This document shows, piece after piece, positions 6,031 through 14,163 of a DNA stretch of 14,718 nucleotides. How positions within the stretch are numbered: position 1 is the stretch's first letter; the number at the start of each line of letters is the position of its first letter. Origin of the DNA: Bacteroidales bacterium (GTDB lineage: Bacteria; Bacteroidota; Bacteroidia; Bacteroidales; UBA932); NCBI GenBank assembly GCA_004552965.1, contig SFMU01000053.1:1-14718 (forward strand), written 5' to 3'. The notes under the pieces were generated by a model. It had not been told where the DNA came from and ran no database searches. It saw only the letters and a list, made by a program, of their open reading frames with translations. Both the position numbers and the translations under genes were made by a program.

Positions 6031-7191
6031 ATGACTGATCAATTAACAATGGGAAGGCGAAGGATAGCTTTCATCCTGCTGGCCGCATTGTTGTCGGTTC
6101 CTTCTTTCGGAATAGGCGCAAGCAAAGCCGACGCAAAGAAAATCAAGAAGATCACAGCAAGCGATGTCGTGCTGTTCTACGCCGGCGGGGAGCTGGGCAA
6201 CTACTATGACCAGAAATATGCCGCCGACTATGTCTCCTACGTGGACCGTGAAGGTGAGGAGCACTGGCTTTTCGACGGATTCCTGCTCCTCCAGATCTGG
6301 GACACCAAGGCCGAGAACGCCTCGGAGGTGACCTTCACACCCGGAATGAAGGACGGAAACGGCAACTGGCTGCCTTCCGCAAATCAGGCGGACTGGAAGA
6401 AACTCGTAGATTACTACTTTTCAGAGGGCAACTGCATCGACGCCATCGACAAGGCTGTGGGAGAGGCTGCGAAACGCCTCGGAAAGCCTGCGGAAAAGAG
6501 ACAGATAATCATCTCGATTCCGGATCCGATGCCTTACCGTCAGCCGATGACAAAGAAAGGCGGAACTACCTACTGGGGCCTCATTGACGGAAAGGTCACG
6601 GACTTCTCCGACGAGAACGACAGAGCCGCCGCCTGCAAATGGTTTGTGGACGAGGTTCTCAAGGCCTACAAGTCAAAGAAGTACGAGAACGTGGAGCTGG
6701 CCGGATTCTATTGGATCACCGAGGATTTTCGGGACAAGAGTCCGCTACTGCCTATGGTCTCCGACTACGTTCACTCCAAGGGCTACCCTATCACCTGGAT
6801 CCCTTACTTCCAGGCTCCGGGCTACACCGAGTGGAGGGAGAAAGGCTTCGATATGGCTTGGCACCAGCCGAACTACTTCTTCTACAACGTACCCGAGTCC
6901 CAGATCAAGACAGCCTGCGAGCAGGCTCAGGCCAACGGGATGGGAATGGAGATGGAACTCGACGAAAGGGCTACCGTGAAACCTCTGTGGGGCGACGAGA
7001 GCCTGGCCTACAAACTGAGGGCATACATGAAGACCTTCAAGGAGTGTGGTGCATGGGCTAATTGCCAATTGGCTTACTATCAAGGCACCCACGCCGTCCG
7101 TCACCTCAAGGACTCCTCAGATCCCCGTGACGTTGAGCTCTACCAGGATCTCTGCGATTTCATCGCCAAGCGTCCGTACAGAAACAAGTAA
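6031..7191 (+). CDS. Secreted DUF4855 protein (putative glycan-active)
   Basis: The 386-residue protein has a basic-hydrophobic signal peptide (RRRIAFILLAALLSVPSFG) with likely cleavage near residue 35, then a single DUF4855 domain. Landmarks in order are VVLFYAGG (about 46), an FDGFLLLQ strand (about 82), a short IISIPDPMPYRQ segment, GFYWITEDF with Glu231, WIPYFQAPGY (from 256), WHQPNYFF and GMGMEMELDE with Glu307 and Glu309. Strands ending in Glu and Trp/Tyr resemble a TIM-barrel hydrolase, but no activity is established to my knowledge. It is first in the operon, directly behind the regulated promoter. ATG 6049 (MGRRRIAF) is an alternative start that gives a more usual signal peptide. It is followed by a hairpin and lacZ. 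Confidence 0.85.
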   Translation: MTDQLTMGRRRIAFILLAALLSVPSFGIGASKADAKKIKKITASDVVLFYAGGELGNYYDQKYAADYVSYVDREGEEHWLFDGFLLLQIWDTKAENASEVTFTPGMKDGNGNWLPSANQADWKKLVDYYFSEGNCIDAIDKAVGEAAKRLGKPAEKRQIIISIPDPMPYRQPMTKKGGTTYWGLIDGKVTDFSDENDRAAACKWFVDEVLKAYKSKKYENVELAGFYWITEDFRDKSPLLPMVSDYVHSKGYPITWIPYFQAPGYTEWREKGFDMAWHQPNYFFYNVPESQIKTACEQAQANGMGMEMELDERATVKPLWGDESLAYKLRAYMKTFKECGAWANCQLAYYQGTHAVRHLKDSSDPRDVELYQDLCDFIAKRPYRNK

Positions 7192-7199
7192 GAAGCCCT

Positions 7200-7228
7200 G
7201 GTGCGTAAATGTTAACCTTTTACGCACC
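7200..7228 (+). promoter_or_regulatory. Intergenic mRNA hairpin between DUF4855 gene and lacZ
   Basis: A perfect 10-bp stem (GGTGCGTAAA 7200-7209 with TTTACGCACC 7219-7228) has a 9-base loop. It begins 9 bases after the DUF4855 stop and ends 12 bases before lacZ. No T-run follows, so it is not a standard terminator; a role in mRNA stability, processing or translation of lacZ is plausible. Confidence 0.5.
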
Positions 7229-7240
7229 AATCAGATTAGA

Positions 7241-10200
7241 ATGAGAAAGATACTGATAATGATGTTCGCGGCGGCGCTGGCTTTTCAGGCCATCGCCCAG
7301 ACCCAGGCGGCTCAGACCGACCCTGACTGGCAGAATGCATCTGTCGTGGAGCGGAACCGTCTCCCGATGCGGGCCACCTTCCACACGGATGACCCGCGGA
7401 TGTCGCTTCACGGGCTTTGGAAATTCAAATGGTACGAGACCCCTGACGGCCGCTCCACCACATTCTTCCAACCCCAGACCGATGATTCGGACTGGGGCGA
7501 AATGCCTGTTCCGGGAATATGGGAGGTCAACGGCTACGGGGATCCTCTCTACGTCAACATCGGCTACTGCTGGAAAGGCCGGTTCGAGAACAATCCTCCT
7601 TACGTTCCTGTCGAAAAGAACCACGTCGGACAGTACAGGAATTCCTTCACTGTTCCCGCTGACTGGAACGGAAAGCAGATCATCCTGCACATCGGCTCGG
7701 CCACATCCAACATCAGGGTCTGGATCAACGGCAAGGAGGTCGGCTACAGTCAGGACAGCAAGCTGGAGGCGAGATTCGATGTCACCAGGTTCGTAAAGCC
7801 TGGAGAGGAGAACCTGTTCGCATTCGAGATATTCCGGTGGTGCGACGGGACTTACCTTGAGGATCAGGATTTCTGGAAGGTGGCCGGAATCGCCCGCGAG
7901 ACTTACCTCACGGCAAGAGAGAAAGAGCATATCGAGGACATCAACGTCAACGCTGATGCGGAAGGCAACTTGTCCTGGAAAGTACTGGCCACCAAAGGAA
8001 TAAAAGAAGTCATATTCAAAATTCCAAGCTTGGGATATTCTTTGGTGCTAGACAAGCCGTCCGCCGTCAAGGATGGCATGAAGGTCTTTGAGGGTGCGGA
8101 GCACTTTGACAATGTCATGCTTTGGAGCGCCGAGACTCCGAACCTTTACGATGTGGAAGTCTTTGCGACCGATGGAAAGAAATCCTGCGGCACAGCGAAC
8201 CTGACGACAGGTTTCCGCACAGTCAAGATCGAGGGCAAGCTGCTCTATGTCAACGGAAAGCCGATCCTCATCAAGGGCGTCAACCGCCACGAGATGACCC
8301 CTTACGGAGCCTACGTCATCTCAAAGGAGGACATGCTCCGCGACATCACAATAATGAAGGAGCTGAACATCAACACGGTGCGCACCTGCCACTACCCTGA
8401 CGATCCTTACTGGTACGAACTGTGTGACAAATATGGTCTCTACGTCATCGACGAGGCTGACAACGAGGCTCACGGACTCGGCTACGGCGAGGGTGCGATC
8501 GCAAAGAATCCTTTGTACAACAAGGAGATAACGAACCGTGTCGAGAGGATGATGCGCCGTGACCGCAACCACCCGTCCATCATCGTCTGGAGTCTTGGCA
8601 ACGAGGCAGGCAACGGACAGAACTTCTTCGATGCCTACGATTTCGCCAAGGCGTTCGACCCAACCCGTCCTGTCCAGTACGAGCGGGGTCAGGGCGGAGA
8701 CAACAGAGACCGCAACTCCGACATCTTCAGCCCGATGTACATCCGCTACGCCAACGCAGAGAAATACATCAGGAACGACCAGGACCGCCCGTTCATAATG
8801 TGTGAATATGCCCACGCGATGGGAAACTCGATGGGAGGATTCAAGGAGTACTGGGATCTGATCCGCAAGTCCCCGACCTATCAGGGCGGATGCATCTGGG
8901 ATTTCGTGGACCAGGCTCTCTACAAACCTGCCGACGCGGAGAAATACGGCACAGACCACGTCTTCGCTTTCGGCGGTGACTACAACAGCGAGGATCCGAG
9001 TGACGCGTCGTTCAACAACAACGGACTCATCGCGCCCGACAGAACCTGGCACCGCCACGCCTACGAGGTTCGCTACCAGCACCGGTCCATCCTCGCCTGG
9101 GCCAGCCCGGAGGAAGCCGCAAAAGGCCGCGTCCACATATTCAATGAATATTTCTTCATCCCGCTTGAACGCTTCTCCTTGGATTGGGAACTGGTCCGCA
9201 ACGGGGTGCCGTTCAGAAGAGGCTCCGTCGCTTCGCTCGGCGTGCAGCCGCAGGACAGCGCCTCCATTGATCTCGGCTACAAAGTCAACCCGGAACTGCT
9301 TGAAGATTCAGACGTCTATCTGAACATCAGTTTCAGACTGAATCGTCAGGACGGAATCCTCCCGGCCGGGACCGAACTCTCCTACGAGCAGATCGCCCTC
9401 AGCGAAAGCTGGGTTCCGGATGCATACAAGTCGCCGACCCTGTCGAAGGACCCGTTCGAAATCGAGTTCGACAAAGAGACCGGCTCTCTGACAAAATATT
9501 CATACTTCGGAAAGAACCTCATCTCCGCCCCGATCCTTCCGTGCTTCGGCCGCGCCGTCACAGACAACGACGAGGGAATGCTCGTTGACCTCTCATTCGA
9601 CAAGGAAGCCAAGCGGATGTTCACCACGTGGAGAAACCCTGAGATCAAGGCCACCTCATTCGAGGACAGGCAGGACGGCGACACCAGGATCGTCACCGTA
9701 AGGTACAAGCCGATAGAGGATGCCATCCCTGTGCTCACCTACCGCATCGCTCCTGACGGAGTCATCAACGTCACCCTGAGCGTCGAGGACGCCGGCAACT
9801 TGAAGGCCGCCCCGCACTTCTTCCGTGTCGGAGTGGAATTCGCGATGCCGGGAGAATATTCACAGATAGATTTCTACGGTGAGGGACCATTCGACAGCTA
9901 CTGTGACCGCCGAAGCTCCACAATGATGGGTCACTACACCCAGAGCGTCATCGACCAGTACGACTACACCGTGGTCCGTCCTCAGGAATCCGGCACCCAC
10001 TGCGGCCTCAAATGGTTCAGTGTCCTGAATCCGGACGGCAACGGAATCCGCATAACCTCCTCAGCCAAGGAGTTCTCCGCCTCCGCCCTACCGGTCTCCA
10101 GGCAGATGCTTGACCGCCACCCGGACTTTGGGCACTCCCTTGAGCTGAAGAAATCCGCCCACGAGTCCGACCGCACCGACGGCCAGACCTACGTCAACCT

Positions 10201-10324
10201 CGACCTCAGGCAGATGGGCCTCGGCTGCGTCTCCTCCTTCGGCGACCATCCCCTCCCCGCCTACCTCATCCCCGCCGCCCCGTACACCTTCGAATTCACT
10301 ATGACACCTGTATGGGAAGACTGA
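7241..10324 (+). CDS. lacZ: Secreted GH2 beta-galactosidase (LacZ type)
   Basis: The 1027-residue protein is close to the 1023 residues of E. coli LacZ, plus a signal peptide (MRKILIMMFAAALAFQAIAQ). It hydrolyses terminal beta-galactosides by a retaining mechanism. The jelly-roll domain starts near residue 40 (MSLHGLWKFKW). The TIM barrel carries RTCHYPDDPYWY, DEADNEAHG, the acid/base Glu455 in WSLGNEAGNG and the nucleophile Glu522 in MCEYAHAMGNS. The Bgal small-chain domain (about 725-1027) has FEIEFDKETG, GEGPFDSY, RITSS and DLRQMGLG. The frame is open upstream to 7046, but that part overlaps the DUF4855 gene and is not coding; ATG 7241 starts the signal peptide. Export implies periplasmic or surface action. 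Substrate could be lactose, LacNAc or a plant galactoside, and other GH2 specificities are possible. Confidence 0.93.
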   Translation: MRKILIMMFAAALAFQAIAQTQAAQTDPDWQNASVVERNRLPMRATFHTDDPRMSLHGLWKFKWYETPDGRSTTFFQPQTDDSDWGEMPVPGIWEVNGYGDPLYVNIGYCWKGRFENNPPYVPVEKNHVGQYRNSFTVPADWNGKQIILHIGSATSNIRVWINGKEVGYSQDSKLEARFDVTRFVKPGEENLFAFEIFRWCDGTYLEDQDFWKVAGIARETYLTAREKEHIEDINVNADAEGNLSWKVLATKGIKEVIFKIPSLGYSLVLDKPSAVKDGMKVFEGAEHFDNVMLWSAETPNLYDVEVFATDGKKSCGTANLTTGFRTVKIEGKLLYVNGKPILIKGVNRHEMTPYGAYVISKEDMLRDITIMKELNINTVRTCHYPDDPYWYELCDKYGLYVIDEADNEAHGLGYGEGAIAKNPLYNKEITNRVERMMRRDRNHPSIIVWSLGNEAGNGQNFFDAYDFAKAFDPTRPVQYERGQGGDNRDRNSDIFSPMYIRYANAEKYIRNDQDRPFIMCEYAHAMGNSMGGFKEYWDLIRKSPTYQGGCIWDFVDQALYKPADAEKYGTDHVFAFGGDYNSEDPSDASFNNNGLIAPDRTWHRHAYEVRYQHRSILAWASPEEAAKGRVHIFNEYFFIPLERFSLDWELVRNGVPFRRGSVASLGVQPQDSASIDLGYKVNPELLEDSDVYLNISFRLNRQDGILPAGTELSYEQIALSESWVPDAYKSPTLSKDPFEIEFDKETGSLTKYSYFGKNLISAPILPCFGRAVTDNDEGMLVDLSFDKEAKRMFTTWRNPEIKATSFEDRQDGDTRIVTVRYKPIEDAIPVLTYRIAPDGVINVTLSVEDAGNLKAAPHFFRVGVEFAMPGEYSQIDFYGEGPFDSYCDRRSSTMMGHYTQSVIDQYDYTVVRPQESGTHCGLKWFSVLNPDGNGIRITSSAKEFSASALPVSRQMLDRHPDFGHSLELKKSAHESDRTDGQTYVNLDLRQMGLGCVSSFGDHPLPAYLIPAAPYTFEFTMTPVWED

Positions 10325-10386
10325 TCAAAGCAATTTCATTATTTTCATCCACAGAGAAATAAAACAATTTAACATATTCAAAGAAA

Positions 10387-11556
10387 ATGGATTTCAAAAA
10401 ATTAGCGAACAGGTACAAGACAGAGCTTCTGGACAGCGTCCTTCCTTTCTGGTTGAAAAATTCCATCGACAAGGAATATGGAGGCTATTTCTCATGCCTT
10501 GACAGAGATGGCAGTGTCTATGACACAGACAAGTTCATCTGGCTTCAAGGACGTGAGGTCTGGTTGTTCTCGATGCTTTGCAATAAACTTTGGAAAAAGC
10601 AGGAATGGCTGGACGCGGCCATCCAAGGCGCGGAGTTCCTTAAGAAATACGGACACAACGGTGACTACGACTTCTACTTTTCACTGACTCGGGAAGGAAA
10701 ACCGCTCGTTGAGCCTTACAATATATTCTCGAACACCTTCGCCTGCATGGCATTCGCCCAACTCGCCAAGGCTACCGGAAGTGAGGAATATGCCGAAATC
10801 TCCAGAAGGATATTCAAAAGGATCCTTGAACGACGAGGCAACCCGAAGGGGAAATGGAGCAAGGCGGTGCCGGGAACGCGTCCGATGAAGGATTTCGCGC
10901 TTCCGATGATCATCTGCAACATGGCTCTGGAGGTCGAAGACATCATCAACGACCCTCAGTTGCTGGAGAAGACAATCGACGAGTGCCTCCACGAGGTTCT
11001 GGACGTGTTCTACCAGCCTGACCTGGGGTGTATGCTGGAGAATGTCTCATCGCTCGACAACTCAAGGCTCGACTGTTTCGAGGGAAGGGAAATCAATCCC
11101 GGCCACAACCTTGAGGCCCTATGGTTCATGATGAACCTCGGCATCCGCAGGAACGACAAGGCTCTTGTCAACAAGTGCGTTGAGATCTCCCTCTCCGTCA
11201 TTGAAAAAGGATGGGACAAGGAATATGGCGGAATCTTCTACTTCCTCGACAGCAAGGGCGCCCCACAGCAGAAACTCGAATGGGATCAGAAACTCTGGTG
11301 GGTTCACATAGAGTCCGCGATCGCAATGATCAAAGGCTACCAGCTCACAGGGAACAAGGAATGCCTGGAATGGTTCGAAAAGCTTGATGAATATATGTGG
11401 TCTCGCTTCAAGGATCCTCTCCACCCGGAGTGGTTCGGCTACCTCAACCGCCGTGGCGAGATGCTTCTTCCTCTCAAGGGAGGCAAATGGAAGGGATGCT
11501 TCCACGTTCCACGCGGCCTGTTCGAGATCTGGCAAATCCTGGAGAAATGCGAGTAG
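10387..11556 (+). CDS. N-acylglucosamine 2-epimerase (renin-binding-protein type)
   Basis: The 389-residue (alpha/alpha)6-barrel protein has no signal peptide, so it is cytosolic. It follows the mammalian RENBP pattern nearly end to end: YGGYFSCLDRDGSVYD, WLQGREVW (Arg56), PMKDFALPM, MLENVSS, NPGHNLEALW (His240, Glu243), KLEWDQKLWW, His307 and Glu309, EWFGYLNRRG and GCFHVPRGLF (His373). Arg56, His240, Glu309 and His373 sit at or next to the numbers recalled as critical in cyanobacterial GlcNAc 2-epimerase. The expected reaction is GlcNAc to ManNAc interconversion, used in sialic acid or ManNAc breakdown. Cellobiose 2-epimerase and YihS-type isomerase belong to the same superfamily but match these motifs less well. 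WWPHSEA of RENBP reads WWVHIESA here. The gap after lacZ is 62 bases. Confidence 0.85.
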   Translation: MDFKKLANRYKTELLDSVLPFWLKNSIDKEYGGYFSCLDRDGSVYDTDKFIWLQGREVWLFSMLCNKLWKKQEWLDAAIQGAEFLKKYGHNGDYDFYFSLTREGKPLVEPYNIFSNTFACMAFAQLAKATGSEEYAEISRRIFKRILERRGNPKGKWSKAVPGTRPMKDFALPMIICNMALEVEDIINDPQLLEKTIDECLHEVLDVFYQPDLGCMLENVSSLDNSRLDCFEGREINPGHNLEALWFMMNLGIRRNDKALVNKCVEISLSVIEKGWDKEYGGIFYFLDSKGAPQQKLEWDQKLWWVHIESAIAMIKGYQLTGNKECLEWFEKLDEYMWSRFKDPLHPEWFGYLNRRGEMLLPLKGGKWKGCFHVPRGLFEIWQILEKCE

Positions 11557-11635
11557 GGCACAAACTTTCCAGCATTTGAAAGGCATTGACAATCCGGCAT
11601 ATTCATAAATCAAATCACATAAGATAACACATTGT

Positions 11636-12721
11636 ATGACAGACAGAAGAACTTTCCTCAAGAGCGCCGGGATGGCCACCGCGGCCGCAATGGCAGCACC
11701 TTTGGCATCCTGCGCGACAAATCAAGGCGATGATAAGAAAAGACTCGCCATTGACGAGAGCATCAATAGCACACTGATCGTTCCAAGGGGGAACGCACTG
11801 CCGATCAGCGGGACGTTCCTGGACGAGATCTCGCATGACATTCCGCACCAGAACTGGGGAGCCAAGGAGTGGGATCTGGATTTCAGGTATATGAAGGCGA
11901 TGGGCATCGACACCGTGATCCTCATCCGCAGCGGCTACCGCAAATTCCTCACCTACCCGAGCAAGTATCTTCTCAAGAAGGGGTGCTACATGCCTTCCGT
12001 GGATCTGCTCGAACTGTTCCTCAGCCTCGCCGACAAATACGGGATGCAGTTCCGTTTCGGACTGTACGACAGCGGCAGGTACTGGGACACTGGCGAGATG
12101 TCCTACGAGTTGGAGACCAACAAGTTCGTCATCGATGAGGTCTGGAACGGCTACGGGCACCACAAGAGTTTCGGCGGTTGGTACATCTCCACGGAGATCA
12201 GCCGCAAGACCAAGGACTGCATCCAGACTTTCCACGAGATGGGCAGGATGTGCAAGGAGATCTCCGGAGGGCTTCCGACATTCATCTCTCCTTGGATAGA
12301 CGGCAAGAAGGCGGTCAGCGCGGCAAGTTCAACCCCGAAGGAGGGAGTCACCATCGACAAGCACGAGGAGGAATGGAACGAAATCTTCGATGGAATCCAC
12401 GAATATGTCGATGCATGCGCTTTTCAGGATGGTCACATCGACTACGACGAGCTGGATGCATTCTTCTCGGTCAACAAGAAGCTGGCGGACAAGTACGGGA
12501 TGCAGTGCTGGACAAACGCGGAGAGCTTCGACCGGGACATGCCGATAGACTTCCTTCCGATCAAGTTCGACAAGCTGAGGATGAAGCTGGAGGCGGCCGC
12601 CCGCTGCGGCTACGACAAGGCCATCACCTTCGAGTTCTCGCACTTCATGAGCCCGCAGTCAGCCTATCTTCAGGCCGGACACCTTTACGACAGGTATATG
12701 GAATATTTTGACAAACAATAA
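11636..12721 (+). CDS. DUF4434 protein with Tat-type signal and lipobox
   Basis: The 361-residue protein starts with DRRTFLK, a twin-arginine motif, then an Ala-rich segment ending in the lipobox LASC (Cys26). It is therefore probably a Tat-exported lipoprotein. The mature part is a DUF4434 domain of the glycoside hydrolase-like TIM-barrel group: ISGTFLDE (about 59), QNWGAKEWDLDFRYMKAMGIDTVILI, FGLYDSGRYW, GGWYISTEIS with Glu187, FISPWIDGKK and DACAFQDG. Glu187 at the end of a strand is a candidate catalytic acid. No substrate is known to me for the family. It follows the epimerase by 79 bases and precedes the transporter by only 3, which argues for coupled translation and for a role tied to uptake. 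Confidence 0.85.
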   Translation: MTDRRTFLKSAGMATAAAMAAPLASCATNQGDDKKRLAIDESINSTLIVPRGNALPISGTFLDEISHDIPHQNWGAKEWDLDFRYMKAMGIDTVILIRSGYRKFLTYPSKYLLKKGCYMPSVDLLELFLSLADKYGMQFRFGLYDSGRYWDTGEMSYELETNKFVIDEVWNGYGHHKSFGGWYISTEISRKTKDCIQTFHEMGRMCKEISGGLPTFISPWIDGKKAVSAASSTPKEGVTIDKHEEEWNEIFDGIHEYVDACAFQDGHIDYDELDAFFSVNKKLADKYGMQCWTNAESFDRDMPIDFLPIKFDKLRMKLEAAARCGYDKAITFEFSHFMSPQSAYLQAGHLYDRYMEYFDKQ

Positions 12722-12724
12722 GCT

Positions 12725-14060
12725 ATGGACAAAAGCATCAATATGGGCCGGGTGGTGTTCCTGGCCGTTGTGGCGGCGATCGGAGGAATCCTTTTCGGCT
12801 ACGACACAGCGGTTATCTCGGGAACGACAGAAATTGTCAAGAACCAGTTCCAGCTGAAGACATTCGCCGAAGGTTGGTATGTGGGCTGCGCTCTGATAGG
12901 CTCGATCCTCGGTGTGATGGTAGCGGGAATGATGTCCGACAACTATGGACGGAAGAGGACAATGCTCTTCTCAGCGTTGTTGTTCAGCGTCTCGGCGATA
13001 GGATGTGCGGTTTGCAAGGATTTCAATCAGCTGGTGTTCTTCAGGATCATAGGCGGATTCGGGATAGGAATAGTCTCGATTGTCTCTCCGATCTACATCT
13101 CGGAGATCGCCCCGGCGCAGAAAAGGGGGACTCTTGTATCGCTTTACCAGCTCGCCATCACAATCGGCTTCCTGATGGCTTACCTGATCAATTTCTTTGT
13201 GCTCAAAGATGCTGATGTAAACTCAACGTCCACAGACCTTTGGACAAGAATATTCAATTCTGAATACTGGAGGGGGATGCTTGGCTACGAGACCATTCCG
13301 GACCTGTTGTTCCTTCTGGTAATATTCTTCATTCCGGAGAGCCCACGATGGCTGATCACCAAGCACAAGGACGAGAAGGCAAAGAAGATTCTGTCAGGCA
13401 TATTCACCTCGTCAGATGAGGTGGCAAGGCAGATGGACCAGACCAGGGCCTCCATCGCAGTCGAGAACAAGTCCGAATGGCGGACTCTTCTGGAGCCGGG
13501 AATATTCAAGGCTGTCCTCATCGGTTGCGCCATCGCCATCCTCGGCCAGTTCATGGGAGTGAACGCCGTGCTGTACTACGGCCCCAAGATATTCAGTGAC
13601 GCTGGTTTGTCCGGCGAAGGTTCAGATCATCGACAAGGTCGGCCGCAAGCAGCTGGTCTACTGGGGTGTGGGCGGAATGATCCTCTGTCTGCTGATGATA
13701 GGCCTGTACTTCTGCTTCCCACAGAGCCTTCCGACCTGGTTCCTGCTGACATTCTTCCTGCTCTACGTGTTCTGCACTGCGATCTCGATCAGCGCAGTGG
13801 TCTTCGTGCTGCTTTCCGAGATGTACCCGAACAGGGTACGCGGCCTTGCCATGAGCTTCGCCGGACTGGCCCTATGGATCGGCACCTACCTGATCGGCCA
13901 GCTCACGCCGTGGATGCTTGAGACACTCACTCCGGCAGGCACATTCTTTCTCTTCGCCGCCATGTGCGTCCCTTACCTTCTCATAATGTGGAGACTGGTT
14001 CCGGAAACCACAGGCAAGACTTTGGAAGAGATTGAGGAATACTGGACAAAAGGAAAATAA
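12725..14060 (+). pseudogene. Sugar-porter MFS transporter, broken by internal deletion and frameshift
   Basis: Segment one (12725 to about 13615) has the sugar-porter signature: GGILFGYDTAVISG in helix 1, SDNYGRKRTM in loop 2-3, GFGIGIVSIVSPIYISEIAP, PESPRWL after helix 6 and QFMGVNAVLYYGP in helix 7. The frame then shifts; 13921 ends the shifted nonsense tail. The other frame, from about 13614 to 14060, resumes with IIDKVGRKQLVY, then helices 9-12, LLSEMYPNRVRG and PETTGKTLEEIEE. Compared with XylE spacing, about 23 residues (roughly 70 bases, not a multiple of three) are missing around helices 7-8. An intact relative would have about 470 residues. The XylE QQ pair is GQ here. Expected role: proton-linked import of the sugar released by the operon. 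It is either inactive or misassembled. Confidence 0.85.
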
Positions 14061-14072
14061 AGCCTGACTCAT

Positions 14073-14094
14073 TCTGACGAAAATACACGTCAGA
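14073..14094 (+). other. Hairpin after the transporter gene
   Basis: TCTGACG (14073-14079) pairs with CGTCAGA (14088-14094) around an 8-base loop, 13 bases after the transporter stop. No T-run follows, so termination is uncertain; it could protect the 3' end of the operon mRNA. Confidence 0.35.
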
Positions 14095-14163
14095 GGTGAC
14101 AGCATATTGTGGCAGAGAAGAGTGGTTCCCGTCTGTCTGGACCGCTGCGCTTGACAATATTTA

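Noticed and set aside
7046..7240. Upstream extension of the lacZ frame to ATG 7046
   Set aside because: It overlaps the end of the DUF4855 gene and the intergenic hairpin; a proper signal peptide begins at ATG 7241.
8321..9136. Long minus-strand open frame (271 codons) inside lacZ
   Set aside because: It is antisense to the TIM barrel of an unmistakable GH2 enzyme; its Val/Asp-rich composition is typical of the complement of GC-rich coding sequence.
14073..14094. Hairpin considered as a rho-independent terminator of the operon
   Set aside because: No T-run follows the stem on the plus strand, so it is listed only as a hairpin.
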